In this document: piece after piece, positions 19,114 to 29,101 of the stretch | How the letters are laid out: the number at the start of each line of letters is the position of its first letter | Numbering within the stretch: position 1 is the first letter of the stretch | DNA from: Saprospiraceae bacterium | GTDB taxonomy: Bacteria; Bacteroidota; Bacteroidia; Chitinophagales; Saprospiraceae | Length of the DNA stretch: 64,000 bases | Direction: 5' to 3' | Assembly (NCBI GenBank): GCA_022841345.1 | Contig: JALHRR010000014.1 | Coordinates: 39,134-103,133, forward strand | Position numbers and translations under genes: made by a program | The notes under the pieces: generated by a model | The model's input: only the letters and a program-made list of their open reading frames with translations | What the model was told of the DNA's origin: nothing | The model's database searches: none

Positions 19114-19896
19114 ATGAAAGATAAAGTAATTATTATCACAGGTGCCGGGATGGGGCTTGGATATGCAACGGCAAAAGAACTGGCATCTAAAGGTGCACAC
19201 CTTGTACTGGTGGACTATAATGAAAAAGGATTAGCGGATGCGAAAACTGAAATCAGTAAAACATATCCTGAGGTCAAAATCATCACAATTGTGGCTGACG
19301 TTTCAAGTGAAGATGCCGTTAAAAATTATGTTGATGAAGCTGTAAAAGCATTTGGCAGAATCGACGGTCTTTATAACAATGCCGGAATTGAAGGGAAGCA
19401 GGCTAGCATAACTGAATATGATGTAGACATTTTCAAAAAAGTAATTGACATTAACTTGATGGGTGTATATTATGGATTGCGTTATGTAATTCCTGTCATG
19501 CAAAAACAACAATTTGGACGTATAGTAAACGTAGCGTCAGTAGGAGGAATTCGCGGGGTATTAAATCAAATGCCTTATGTAGCCAGTAAACATGCAGTAT
19601 CAGGAATGACAAAAAACGCCGCCCTGGAGTACGGTAAGGATGGTATTCTAACAAACGCGATTGCCCCAGGAGCCATACTTACACCCATGGTTGAAGCAGC
19701 TTTTAAGCAGGTAAATCCTGATGATCCAAAATCAGCAGAAACAGAATATGCCCAGCGTAACCCGACAAAACGCTTAGGTCAGCCATACGAAGTGGCCAAA
19801 GTAGTAGCATTTCTTCTGAGTGAAGAAAACGGTTATGTAAGTGGTCAAACCATTGCGATTGATGGTGGTGAATCGAATATTTATGGTAATTCTTAA
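19114..19896 (+). CDS. SDR family NAD(P)-dependent oxidoreductase
   Basis: A 260-aa classical short-chain dehydrogenase. Cofactor site TGAGMGLG at residues 9-16, structural NNAG near residue 90, catalytic Tyr-x3-Lys in YVASKHA near 155, and C-terminal GYVSGQTIAIDGGES. Asp near residue 34 after the second strand (LVLVDYNE) favours NAD+ over NADP+. It is co-transcribed with YceI and ended by a terminator at 19927. The substrate is unknown. Confidence 0.93.
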   Translation: MKDKVIIITGAGMGLGYATAKELASKGAHLVLVDYNEKGLADAKTEISKTYPEVKIITIVADVSSEDAVKNYVDEAVKAFGRIDGLYNNAGIEGKQASITEYDVDIFKKVIDINLMGVYYGLRYVIPVMQKQQFGRIVNVASVGGIRGVLNQMPYVASKHAVSGMTKNAALEYGKDGILTNAIAPGAILTPMVEAAFKQVNPDDPKSAETEYAQRNPTKRLGQPYEVAKVVAFLLSEENGYVSGQTIAIDGGESNIYGNS

Positions 19897-19926
19897 AATG
19901 TATTATCAAAGTCAGAAATAAAGAGT

Positions 19927-19970
19927 GTAGCCAGCTCGGAAAAGCTCCGGCTCAGCCGGCTACCTCTTTT
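19927..19970 (+). terminator. Intrinsic terminator after the YceI-SDR pair
   Basis: GTAGCCAGCT...AGCCGGCTAC forms a long, slightly imperfect GC-rich stem followed by CTCTTTTAT, 30 bp after the SDR stop. OsmC and the following genes may thus form a second unit. Confidence 0.75.
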
Positions 19971-20020
19971 ATATTCAAATCGAAGTTTTATTTTTTCGCA
20001 GCTTTTTAAATTTAATAATA

Positions 20021-20431
20021 ATGGCAAAGATATCATCAAGTTTAAAAAATGAACTTTACAAGATTGAAATCAAATCTCAAAGTGGAAATATTGTAATTGC
20101 GGACGAACCGATAGATATGGGAGGCATGGATAGAGGATTTTCTCCTAAAGAACTTTTAGCGTCTGCTCTGGCTGCTTGTTCATCTGCAACAGTGAAGATG
20201 TATGCAGACCGTAAAAATTGGGATTTGCAAGAAGTAAAAATCAATATTGAACTGGACTTTATCGCTAAAGAAAACAAAACTATTGTCAACAGAAAAGTGG
20301 CGTTTATTGGCAACCTTGACGAATCACAAAAAAGTCGTTTATTAGCTGTTGCCAACACTTGTCCGGTTCATAAAATGTTAAGTAATCCGATTGAGATTAT
20401 TACGATGTTAGAGGATAATTTGAAGCATTAA
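20021..20431 (+). CDS. OsmC/Ohr family peroxide-reductase-like protein
   Basis: A 136-aa OsmC-fold protein with the two conserved redox cysteines, C53 (SALAACSSATVKMYA) and C114 (VANTCPVHKML). In the family these reduce organic hydroperoxides using a dithiol donor. The size fits the YhfA-like/short OsmC group. It starts a set with the dioxygenase (23-bp gap) and the Usp gene. Confidence 0.9.
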   Translation: MAKISSSLKNELYKIEIKSQSGNIVIADEPIDMGGMDRGFSPKELLASALAACSSATVKMYADRKNWDLQEVKINIELDFIAKENKTIVNRKVAFIGNLDESQKSRLLAVANTCPVHKMLSNPIEIITMLEDNLKH

Positions 20432-20453
20432 AAATTGAACATTTATTATCACA

Positions 20454-21338
20454 ATGGACAGAATAACTTTTTTAAAAACGCTGGCATTACTGCCAATATC
20501 TGTTGCAGCTATGAAACTATATGAATTAAATAAATTGACAGAACCACTAAGCAAGACACCACGAATGCCAGTGTTGTTCTTAGGTCATGGTAGTCCGATG
20601 AATGCCATTGAAGAAAATGAATTTGTAACTGGATTTAGAAACATTGCCAAAAGTATTCGAAAACCAAATGCTATTTTATGTGTGTCTGCTCACTGGGAGA
20701 CTAAAGGAACATTTGTGACGGCAATGGAAAACCCGGACACTATCCACGACTTTGGTGGATTTCCAAGAGAATTATTTGACGTACAGTATCCTGCACCCGG
20801 AAGCCCGGAGCTAGCAAGAACTACTAAAGAACTCATCAAGAATGCTGAAGTGGGTCTGGATGATAAATGGGGGCTTGATCATGGTGCATGGAGTGTGATA
20901 AAACACTTGTATCCGAATGCCGATGTTCCGGTGATTCAGCTAAGTCTGGACTACAGCCAACCACCGCAATATCATTACGAGTTGGCTCAACAAATAAAGT
21001 CACTTCGGGAAAAAGGTGTACTAGTGATAGGCAGTGGTAATATGGTGCACAACCTGCGTATGGTTGCCTGGGATAAACTCAACGCACCCGGATATGGATT
21101 TGATTGGGCAATTGAAGCCAGCGAAAAAATGAAAAAGTATATTCTGGATGGAGACCATAAACAGCTCATCAATTTCCGTTCACAAGGAAAAGCTTTTGAC
21201 CTTGCTATCCCAACTCCGGAACATTACTTGCCATTGCTTTATTCTTTGGCATTGAAAGAAGAAAATGAACAGATAAGTCTGTTCAATGACAAACCAGTGG
21301 CAGGTTCACTAACTATGACTTCTGTGAAAATTGGATAA
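20454..21338 (+). CDS. DODA-type extradiol ring-cleavage dioxygenase (4,5-DOPA dioxygenase family)
   Basis: A 294-aa class III extradiol dioxygenase-like protein. Metal and catalytic histidines align with E. coli YgiD: H45 (FLGHGSPMN), H80 (SAHWE), H199 (GSGNMVHN) and a His near 257 (TPEHYLPLLY), with matching spacings. An N-terminal extension of about 35 residues carries a hydrophobic stretch (FLKTLALLPISVAAM) that may be a signal or anchor. The physiological substrate is probably a catechol or quinol; this is inference from family. Confidence 0.9.
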   Translation: MDRITFLKTLALLPISVAAMKLYELNKLTEPLSKTPRMPVLFLGHGSPMNAIEENEFVTGFRNIAKSIRKPNAILCVSAHWETKGTFVTAMENPDTIHDFGGFPRELFDVQYPAPGSPELARTTKELIKNAEVGLDDKWGLDHGAWSVIKHLYPNADVPVIQLSLDYSQPPQYHYELAQQIKSLREKGVLVIGSGNMVHNLRMVAWDKLNAPGYGFDWAIEASEKMKKYILDGDHKQLINFRSQGKAFDLAIPTPEHYLPLLYSLALKEENEQISLFNDKPVAGSLTMTSVKIG

Positions 21339-21411
21339 ACCATCCAGTGCTGATAATATTTAAATAAAAACCGAGGTGTAAATTAACTTCACGATACATA
21401 AAAATTGAAGC

Positions 21412-22230
21412 ATGAAAAACCGCTTTATTGTACTTATTGACTTTTCTGAGTATTCAGATAATCTGATCAGGTACGTTTACGATTGGTCCGTGCACGCCGA
21501 TGCAGAGCTACTTTTGGTTCATCGGACAGCAGTCATAACACCTGCTCATACTGATATAGAAGTCAGAGAACAGATTAAGCGACAAACTAATGCTGAGGGA
21601 TTGCGAAAATTAAAAGCTCTGGCTAATGATATAATTCCATCCTCGGTCAAGGTTTCTTATTCAGTTTCTGAAAGACAGTTGCGATTCACTCTAAACAGCT
21701 TATTGGCAGAGCCATTCAACAATTTAATATTTACCGGAATCAGCGGTACAGGGCTGCTCAAAAAAGTGTTTCTAGGCAGCACGGCAATTAAAGTAATTAA
21801 TAATACGAAGAACATTGTTGTGGCTATGCCAAAGGAAATTGCTGTATATTCCCATGAAAAAATCTTTGTAGCTGTTACAGAACAACATCCTGTAAATTTA
21901 TTGGAATTGAGTAAGTTTTTGAATTTTATTGACAGGGAGAACACAAGTATTACCTTTTTCTATTTGGCAGCTCCCAATGAAATAACGAAAACTATAGAAA
22001 AGGAATTAGAAAGATTAACAGCTTTATTTAAAGACAGGTTTAACACGAGCTTTGAGATTTATGAAGGAAGTAATCCTTTTGAAGACATTAAAAAAGTCAT
22101 CAATAACAAGATAGATGAAATACTCATTGTCCAAAAAGGCTCACGATTATTAACAGATCAGCTTTTCAGAAAATTCTTGATTAATGAGTTGGTGTATGAC
22201 GCTCAGACGCCTTTGATTGTTTTACCGTAG
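21412..22230 (+). CDS. Universal stress protein (UspA), tandem domains
   Basis: A 272-aa protein with two Usp-like alpha/beta domains (about 1-140 and 145-272). The first opens with FIVLIDFSEYSDNLIRYVYD and has a degenerate G-x2-G-x9-G(S/T) ATP-loop region (ISGTGLLKKVFLGSTA). The second looks ATP-loop-less. It is the last gene of the OsmC-dioxygenase set (74-bp gap); repeat copy B with its hairpin follows. Confidence 0.87.
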   Translation: MKNRFIVLIDFSEYSDNLIRYVYDWSVHADAELLLVHRTAVITPAHTDIEVREQIKRQTNAEGLRKLKALANDIIPSSVKVSYSVSERQLRFTLNSLLAEPFNNLIFTGISGTGLLKKVFLGSTAIKVINNTKNIVVAMPKEIAVYSHEKIFVAVTEQHPVNLLELSKFLNFIDRENTSITFFYLAAPNEITKTIEKELERLTALFKDRFNTSFEIYEGSNPFEDIKKVINNKIDEILIVQKGSRLLTDQLFRKFLINELVYDAQTPLIVLP

Positions 22231-22397
22231 ACTGAATTTTAAAGTTATAAATAACCTTATTATTCTGAAAATAATATGCTTTCCTTTGGCCTCAAATTTT
22301 TCCCTGTCTATGCAAGTGATCAGGTCGATCTCGCTTCAGATTTGAATCCTTATTTCACTATAGATACGGCGAAGAAATTTTCAAAACTTATATCAAT

Positions 22398-22562
22398 TCA
22401 CCCCAAATTACCCTATATTTACACAGTCAAATGAGAAGTCATTTGAAACTAATTCATAGTAAAATCTAGGTGAACTATAAGGTGAGCGCTAAAAAATAAG
22501 CCCTTATAAGTTGTTTACAATCAATCAGATATACAGATGTTATTGCGGGCTGGTATCCCGAC
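22398..22562 (+). repeat. 165-bp dispersed direct repeat, copy B
   Basis: Second copy of the repeat at 8274-8438: same orientation, same length without gaps, about 14 differences, and the last 51 bases identical. It lies 167 bp after the Usp stop. The two copies bracket about 14 kb. No integrase is encoded between them. Confidence 0.85.
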
Positions 22563-22566
22563 TAGT

Positions 22567-22613
22567 CGAAAGCCCCAGTTAAAAATGATACTCATTTTTT
22601 CCTGGGGCTTTCG
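22567..22613 (+). terminator. Long stem-loop after repeat copy B
   Basis: CGAAAGCCCCAG pairs with CTGGGGCTTTCG, and an inner AAAAATGA pairs with TCATTTTT, giving about 20 paired bases. It is followed by TGTTTG. It is unrelated in sequence to the hairpin after copy A although it occupies the same relative position. Confidence 0.7.
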
Positions 22614-22619
22614 TGTTTG

Positions 22620-23008
22620 AGTGGGTGTGTGCTTGATTGGGATTGTATTTAAACATGCGTTTTGTGTTTTTGGTGGATTTGTTTGATTCCTATGAGAATG
22701 AATCAATCTAAGTTCAACAATTGCCATTTTTTATTGCCTCACTTTTTCAATAGATAGGCCTGACCTTTATTATTTAAAATATTTTATTAATTTTTAAACT
22801 ATAAATTTTAATAGTATATTTAAGCGATGAAAGATGTGTGCCACATTCTTCGAAGATCTTCATGAATGGCCTCTCTTATCAAGCCACGATTCATTTGCTG
22901 TGTCTTTATCTACTGATGATTCTCTAAGCCTAAAGTGGAAAACTTTAAGTCCTTAAGCAGATGAATTATTAGTAAATTTTTCAGTCAATTATTATTGAAA
23001 ACAGCATT
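22620..23008. other. AT-rich intergenic stretch upstream of a T9SS protein
   Basis: About 390 bp of very AT-rich DNA. No gene supported; it presumably carries the promoter of the secreted protein at 23009, but no confident promoter elements were found. Confidence 0.45.
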
Positions 23009-25969
23009 ATGAAGAAAACAATTACCTCCATTTTATTTGTCCTTATCCATCTTTCTGTCTTTGCTCAAGTGCCCACAAATAACGACTGCGCGAACGCAAT
23101 TAACCTCACAGATCTTAATAATTATTGTGCTGAACAATTATTCGGTGAACCAACATTTGATATTATAGATGGGACTTGCCCTCCTACATTCAATCCTGCT
23201 TTGAATATTTGGTACCGCTTTACTGCACTGGGTGCCACAGTTACTATTAGCGCTGCCGGAGGCTCCACCCTGTACAAAATTACACTTGTTAGATTTCCTT
23301 TTGGCCCTTGTGGAATTACTGAAATATTAGACTGTAATGCATCGGTACTGACAAATTCAAATCTCACTATTGGAGATGAATATTACATCATCATCAGCAG
23401 TGGAAACATCTCCGAAAATTTTGAATTGTGCATAAATAATCCTGTTCCTGTTCCCCCGCCTAATAATGAGCCATGTTTTGCCATCACTCTGGAAAACGAT
23501 ATCACTTTATGTGGAACTACTCTCGATGCAACAGCTACAATTCCGGCGGCGGGATTATCATGCCCTACTGTCTCAAGTAACCAGGTTTGGTATCAGGTAA
23601 ATATTCCTGCGGATCAAACTAACCTGGAAATTACATTACAGGCAAGCACACTCTCCGGTGGAGTTCAGCTTATTGCCGGACAATGGACAAGTGGATGTAC
23701 AGGCACATTTCAATTTCTGGAAGCTCATGTTTATTGTGGTCCTGCCATCAATACATTTGAGTTCAATTGCATGACTCCGGGAAACTATTACATTTTGCTT
23801 TCTTCCAGTAATACAGGTGCTGGGGAGTTTTGTATTACAGCAAGCACTTTTGGCTCACCTCCAGAATGCAGAATAAATGATAACTGCGCAGAAGCTGATG
23901 TGATAACAGGATTGGTTCTCAACGGTGAGCCTACCTGTGTTAGTGGTTGTAATCTTGGTGCTTGTGGAGAGAGCTTTAATTTTTCAGGATGCAATTATGC
24001 AAGTTCAGTTGTCTGGTATTCATTGGTAACGCCTTTAGGTGCCAGAAGGTTGAATATTACCATAAACAGCTCAGATGGAAGTTTATCTAATCCTCAGGTT
24101 CAATTCTTCGGAAGTAATTGTGGTACTTTAACTCCGGTTTCCGGATGTTTTATAGGTGCAAATGGTGGTTTAAATGTGTTGAGCCTTGAGGTGAATTCGG
24201 GGAATACTTACTTAATGGCAGTTGGAAATCATTCGGGTACAGCCGGAAACTTTGAAATTTGCGTATCTGCAAGCGACCCTGAAACTGCCTGTGTATTCGA
24301 AGCAGCTATGGTCCCGACTCACACCTCACTGGGTTCTCCATTAAGCGGACCTTACCAATCAGGTGAAGATGTTACATTTTCTTACACATTTACTTTTTCA
24401 TCTATGAATAATAGTTGCCAGTGGCCTCACGGTGTAGTACCTGTGTTCGGACCCTGCTGGGATCTTACAAAATCTGATTTGGAAGACACCGGTTTTGGCA
24501 ACTGGAAATGGTTTCGGGAAGGAATGGTGACTTATAAGACCGAAAACCCCTTCATTCTTTCCTCTACAGGAGCGGATGCGATGCAAAAGCTTTGTTATCA
24601 TCTTGATCCAAATTGCTCAGGTGAGCCTCTTACAACAGGGATGGGGCTACCAGCCGGATGGTTTTATACGAATGGCGGTGGGCCATGTGCCAATCAAAGT
24701 GATCCGAATAATTCCTGGGGAGAGAATTGTAATGGTTGCGAGAGTACTTGCCTCCTCAATTTTCAATTCACATTGAGGAGCAAGTCATTTGTAGATTGTG
24801 AAGGTTCATCATCTGCGGACTGTGGTGTACAGGTATTTGTTTTTTCTGACAGACAGACCGGGTGTTGGAATGGTGGAGGTGATAATACTTGTATAGATGA
24901 TATACCTGCTTACTTTAACTCATCATTAAATTGTTGTAAAGGACCGGTTGTGGATGCTGCTGAAGCTGATATATGTTCCGGAACAGCTTTCAATATAGAA
25001 CTGAAATCTGATGAAGATGATTTTGGAGTTACATATGAATGGAATGTTATGTCATCGGGTGGAATTATTGGTGCCTCTTCAGGTACGGGTTCTTTGATTT
25101 CGCAAAATTTGGTAAATACAACATCTAATGTAAGGTCGGTCATATATGCTGTAAGAGGCAGAAATAGTACCGGATGTTTTGGTGAAATATCTTATGTAAA
25201 AGTGTTCGTGAGACCTGAAATCAATGTAACTTTTTTAACCAACCCGGAGAATGGTTGTACTGATGAATCATTTGATATTAGTGCATCTTCTGTCGGAGGA
25301 TTTGGAGCTCCATATTCATATGTGTGGAGTTATCAGCAATCATCTGATAGCTCAATTACAGGAATAACACCTGGCATGGAGGGTGATTTTCCAATTTCTG
25401 TAACAGTTACGGACGTTGCCGGATGCACCTCAGTTGGATCCACAATGGTTAAAGTTGGACCTGTAGAGGATATTACATTTCAAATGGAGAAACCGGTGTA
25501 TTGCTACAATGAAGGGCCAATAGCACTTAAAGCAAGTCCGCCGGGAGGAGACTGGGTAAGTCTTGATCCTGAAATATCGATTGAAAATAATATTATCAAT
25601 TCCTGGCAGCTGAGTGCTGAAAGTAATTATAAATTCATCTACTCTACAATTAGCAATGATTGTTATTTCTCTGATACTTTAATAATTGAAGTAGTTTTCT
25701 CAGCCAGAGATTGTCCGGATAAATCTGTAGAAATATATTCAGAAGGCCTGGAATCACCCTTCACCGGCATTATAAGTACTCTGCCCATTTTCAGTAATTT
25801 GACTGAAAATATTGAAGTTAGGATTTTTGATACACTTGGGAAGGAATTGTATTATTCTAAAAATTACCAAAATGACTGGAATGCAGATAAATATCCTGCA
25901 GGATTATACTTCTTCATTGTGACATCAGATGGCAAGACTTTTCAAAAAGTAGTTTCAGTGATTAAATAA
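23009..25969 (+). CDS. Large T9SS-secreted Cys-rich multidomain protein with type A sorting domain
   Basis: A 986-aa exported protein: signal peptide residues 1-20 ending in FAQ. Residues about 25-430 contain three related modules of about 120 residues, each opening N(D/E)xCxxAxxL and holding a (V/I)WY(R/Q/S) strand (for example NDCANAINLTDLNNYC). These are domains common in Bacteroidota secreted proteins. The middle (about 430-640) is a Trp/Cys-rich region I do not recognise. PKD/SprB-like beta domains with EADICSGTAF and ENGCTDESF follow (about 645-890). The last ~80 residues are a T9SS type A sorting domain (IRIFDTLGKELY-like block, GLYFFIVTSDGKTFQKVV). It is likely surface-attached or released; an adhesin-like role is inference. 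Confidence 0.88.
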   Translation: MKKTITSILFVLIHLSVFAQVPTNNDCANAINLTDLNNYCAEQLFGEPTFDIIDGTCPPTFNPALNIWYRFTALGATVTISAAGGSTLYKITLVRFPFGPCGITEILDCNASVLTNSNLTIGDEYYIIISSGNISENFELCINNPVPVPPPNNEPCFAITLENDITLCGTTLDATATIPAAGLSCPTVSSNQVWYQVNIPADQTNLEITLQASTLSGGVQLIAGQWTSGCTGTFQFLEAHVYCGPAINTFEFNCMTPGNYYILLSSSNTGAGEFCITASTFGSPPECRINDNCAEADVITGLVLNGEPTCVSGCNLGACGESFNFSGCNYASSVVWYSLVTPLGARRLNITINSSDGSLSNPQVQFFGSNCGTLTPVSGCFIGANGGLNVLSLEVNSGNTYLMAVGNHSGTAGNFEICVSASDPETACVFEAAMVPTHTSLGSPLSGPYQSGEDVTFSYTFTFSSMNNSCQWPHGVVPVFGPCWDLTKSDLEDTGFGNWKWFREGMVTYKTENPFILSSTGADAMQKLCYHLDPNCSGEPLTTGMGLPAGWFYTNGGGPCANQSDPNNSWGENCNGCESTCLLNFQFTLRSKSFVDCEGSSSADCGVQVFVFSDRQTGCWNGGGDNTCIDDIPAYFNSSLNCCKGPVVDAAEADICSGTAFNIELKSDEDDFGVTYEWNVMSSGGIIGASSGTGSLISQNLVNTTSNVRSVIYAVRGRNSTGCFGEISYVKVFVRPEINVTFLTNPENGCTDESFDISASSVGGFGAPYSYVWSYQQSSDSSITGITPGMEGDFPISVTVTDVAGCTSVGSTMVKVGPVEDITFQMEKPVYCYNEGPIALKASPPGGDWVSLDPEISIENNIINSWQLSAESNYKFIYSTISNDCYFSDTLIIEVVFSARDCPDKSVEIYSEGLESPFTGIISTLPIFSNLTENIEVRIFDTLGKELYYSKNYQNDWNADKYPAGLYFFIVTSDGKTFQKVVSVIK

Positions 25970-26526
25970 GGACTCTTGTCTGCGTTTTAGTCTTTTAAAA
26001 TGTGATATTGAATGTAAATTTTGTTTGGTGTTTTAACATCACTCCGATTATATTTTTGCATTTGAATGTCCTTATTTTTACTTTCCATTCTACTGAATAA
26101 CAAGGCGGTATGTTTTGTCATTCATTTTGCCTGATCAGAGAAAATTGCACTAAAACTTAGCAGTTGTTTCATTTTAAAGGCCATAAATTATTTGCTGAAT
26201 CCATGGCAAATTATTTTACGAATTAAGTTTTTAATTTGTTTTTCTAAAGAGCATTAACATAAAAAATGAGTATTCCAACAAACTTTGTTGTGATCTAATT
26301 TTACCTGTATTTTCATTTTTTGTACATTGGGATTCACTTAGGATCTGAAATTCAATCTACTGAATATTTTGAGATAGGAGATTCCCTGCAATATTTATTT
26401 GCAAAGGATATTTCAATAATATAAGTCATTAATTGTAGGCCTGTTATACAGGAAATCAATTCATCTGACTATTATTTGGAGTTTGTAAACTATCGAGCTT
26501 TATCCATTATTTTAAAACATTGATTT
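25970..26526. other. Intergenic region between two T9SS protein genes
   Basis: About 560 bp, AT-rich, no supported gene, no strong terminator hairpin. It must contain the promoter of the next gene. Confidence 0.45.
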
Positions 26527-29088
26527 ATGCAAAACTCTCAATTGATTTACATCGCTTGCTTCACTTTTTTATCTTCAGTTATATCAGCTCAGATTCCGCA
26601 GTTCACGTTTGCGAAAAGATTGGGTGGCATCGGGGCAGAAGGAGCTACGGCAATGGCGGTGGATGCACAGGGAAATGTGTATACTACAGGTACATTTACC
26701 GGAACGGCAGATTTTGATCCGGGAGCTGGTACTTTTAATCTAACGGCACCCACCTTTGGGATTTTTGTTTCAAAATTGGATGCATCCGGTAATTTTAAAT
26801 GGGCCAGGCAATTAGGGATTGGAAATGGCTTTGGAATTTGTGTTGACGCTAATGGGAATGTGTATACTACCGGGCGCTTTATCGGTACATCTGATTTCGA
26901 TCCGGGAGCAGGAACTTTTAATTTGACCTCAGTTGGCAATACAGATATTTTTATTTCAAAACTGGATTCTTTGGGGAATTTCGTTTGGGCTAAATCTATG
27001 GGTGGTACTAATGAAGACGTCGCCAATGATATTACTTATGATGAAAGCGGCAAACTTGCCATAACCGGATATTTCAGGGGTAATGCAGACTTCGATCCCG
27101 GAGCAGGGGCATTTAATCTGATGGCAGGATTTATCGATGTCTTTGTTACTGTCGTGGATACAGCCGGTAATTTTCAATGGGCAAAACGATTGGGAGGAGG
27201 TATTAATCCGGATGGCATAACAGGGAGTGTAGGGAATTCAGTCAAATTTGATGAAGACTCAAATGTAGTAATTGCAGGGTACTTCTCAGGAACGGGTGAT
27301 TTTGACCCTGGTGTGGGGACTCTGAATATGACATCTGCCGGAGACAGAGATATTTTTGTATCCAAACTTAATTCATCAGGTCAATTGCTTTGGTCCAAGC
27401 AAATGGGAGGAGAGTCTTCTGATCAGGCTAATGACATTGTAGTTGATAATGAGGGGAATGTATATACTACGGGGGTATTTGACAATGAAGCTGATTTCAA
27501 CCCGGATCCGGATACAAAATTTGAATTGTCGGGAATTAAAATTGACATATTCGTTTCAAAACTTGATAGTGAAGGAAATTTTGTTTTTGCAAAACAAATG
27601 GGAGGTGAATTGGAAGATGTGGGACAAGGTATCTTTGTGGACTCAGAAGCAAACATATATACGACCGGCAATTTTTTCAATACAGCTGATTTTGATCCGG
27701 GGCCTGATGTTTTTGAATTATCTGTTGTTGGTAATAATAACGCGGATATATTTATATCCAAGCTGGATGAAAATGGGAATTTTGTGTATGCTATCAAAGC
27801 TGGTGGTCTACAAAACGATGGAGGAATTTCAATCCATGTAGATGAAAATGGAAGTATATACAATTCAGGAGCTTTTTTCGGATTTGTAGATTTTGATCCA
27901 TCGGAGGCTACTTTTCATTTGACTTCTGCGGGTTCGTCTGATATTTATGTGCAAAAGTTCTGTCAGATTTCAACTCCTGTAATCTCCGGTCCATCGGGGT
28001 ATTGTCCAGGGGAAGTCATTACCTTAACGTCTTCACAAGCAGATCATTATTTGTGGAGCAATGGAGATACCACTCAATTCATTGTTGTATCAGAGCCCGG
28101 GGATTATTCCTTAACCGTGACAAATGAAGATGGATGCACTGCAGTTTCTTCGGTTCAGAGCATCCAGGCATATCCTTCACCGGATATACCTGTTGTTATG
28201 TCTGATGGGGAAGCTACGATATGTGAAGGAGATTCATTAGTTCTTTCGACTCAATCTTTTACTACATATAATTGGAATTCAGGCCAGGTGACTCATAGCA
28301 TAATTGTTTATGATTCAGGGGTACATATAGTAACTGTGACAAACGAGTTTGGGTGTACAGCTGTCTCAGATCCTTTCTTAGTCCAGGTTCTGGTAGTTCC
28401 TATCATTACAATTGCACCTTCTACTGTTTCGTTTTGTGAAGGGGATTCACTTTTATTAGAAATATCCAATATTGATGCTGAATCATACTTGTGGAGCACG
28501 GGGGATACTACAAGTGCTATTACTATACGAGATCCCGGAGAGTACTATGTGGAAGTAACGTTCAGTGGAGGATGCACCTCAGTTTCAAATACTATTACTG
28601 TGACGGTAAATCCACTGCCTGAAATAGATCTGGGAGATAATATTATTTTAGAATCGGGTGAATCAGTAAACTTGAATGCCGGACCAGGTCATGCTAGTTA
28701 TCAATGGTCAACAGGAGCTATCGGTGAGATTATTACAGTTGACGAAATGGGAGAATACTGTGTAACTGTGACTAATATTTTCGGCTGTACCGCTTCGGAT
28801 TGTGTTACGATCTCTATTGTTACATCTTCAGACGAGGAGAATACAGCATTTAAACTCAGTGTTTCTCCAAATCCAGGTCAGGATGTGATATTTATTCAAA
28901 GTGATAATTTTGGCATCTCATCAATACAACTAATCAACAACCAGGGGAAAATAATATTTTCAGAATTGGAATTTTCTAAAGCTGGTGAAAAGAGGGAAAT
29001 GGATATTGGAGACCTTGCACCTGGTTTATACTACCTGCAGGTCAGAGCTGAGGGAGTATTCAGAACAATTCCTGTCATTAAGAAATAG
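26527..29088 (+). CDS. T9SS-secreted SBBP beta-propeller protein with type A sorting domain
   Basis: An 853-aa exported protein: signal peptide residues about 1-21 ending in ISAQ. Residues about 25-480 consist of eight SBBP-type repeats of 50-60 residues with the recurring pattern A-V/D-G-N-V-Y-T-T-G-x-F-x-G-T-x-D-F-D-P-G and ISKLDxxGNFxWAK. Together they should close into one beta-propeller. Residues about 485-770 hold four Ig/SprB-like domains (LWSNGDTTQFIVVSEPG, GDTTSAITIRDPG). The T9SS type A sorting domain opens LSVSPNPGQD near 785. Typical for a cell-surface or secreted structural protein; the ligand is unknown. Confidence 0.9.
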   Translation: MQNSQLIYIACFTFLSSVISAQIPQFTFAKRLGGIGAEGATAMAVDAQGNVYTTGTFTGTADFDPGAGTFNLTAPTFGIFVSKLDASGNFKWARQLGIGNGFGICVDANGNVYTTGRFIGTSDFDPGAGTFNLTSVGNTDIFISKLDSLGNFVWAKSMGGTNEDVANDITYDESGKLAITGYFRGNADFDPGAGAFNLMAGFIDVFVTVVDTAGNFQWAKRLGGGINPDGITGSVGNSVKFDEDSNVVIAGYFSGTGDFDPGVGTLNMTSAGDRDIFVSKLNSSGQLLWSKQMGGESSDQANDIVVDNEGNVYTTGVFDNEADFNPDPDTKFELSGIKIDIFVSKLDSEGNFVFAKQMGGELEDVGQGIFVDSEANIYTTGNFFNTADFDPGPDVFELSVVGNNNADIFISKLDENGNFVYAIKAGGLQNDGGISIHVDENGSIYNSGAFFGFVDFDPSEATFHLTSAGSSDIYVQKFCQISTPVISGPSGYCPGEVITLTSSQADHYLWSNGDTTQFIVVSEPGDYSLTVTNEDGCTAVSSVQSIQAYPSPDIPVVMSDGEATICEGDSLVLSTQSFTTYNWNSGQVTHSIIVYDSGVHIVTVTNEFGCTAVSDPFLVQVLVVPIITIAPSTVSFCEGDSLLLEISNIDAESYLWSTGDTTSAITIRDPGEYYVEVTFSGGCTSVSNTITVTVNPLPEIDLGDNIILESGESVNLNAGPGHASYQWSTGAIGEIITVDEMGEYCVTVTNIFGCTASDCVTISIVTSSDEENTAFKLSVSPNPGQDVIFIQSDNFGISSIQLINNQGKIIFSELEFSKAGEKREMDIGDLAPGLYYLQVRAEGVFRTIPVIKK

Positions 29089-29101
29089 CAGGATAAAATT
29101 T

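Noticed and set aside
28985..29101. Upstream extension of the PNPOx-like protein
   Set aside because: It overlaps the T9SS sorting domain out of frame; ATG 29102 gives a normal N-terminus.
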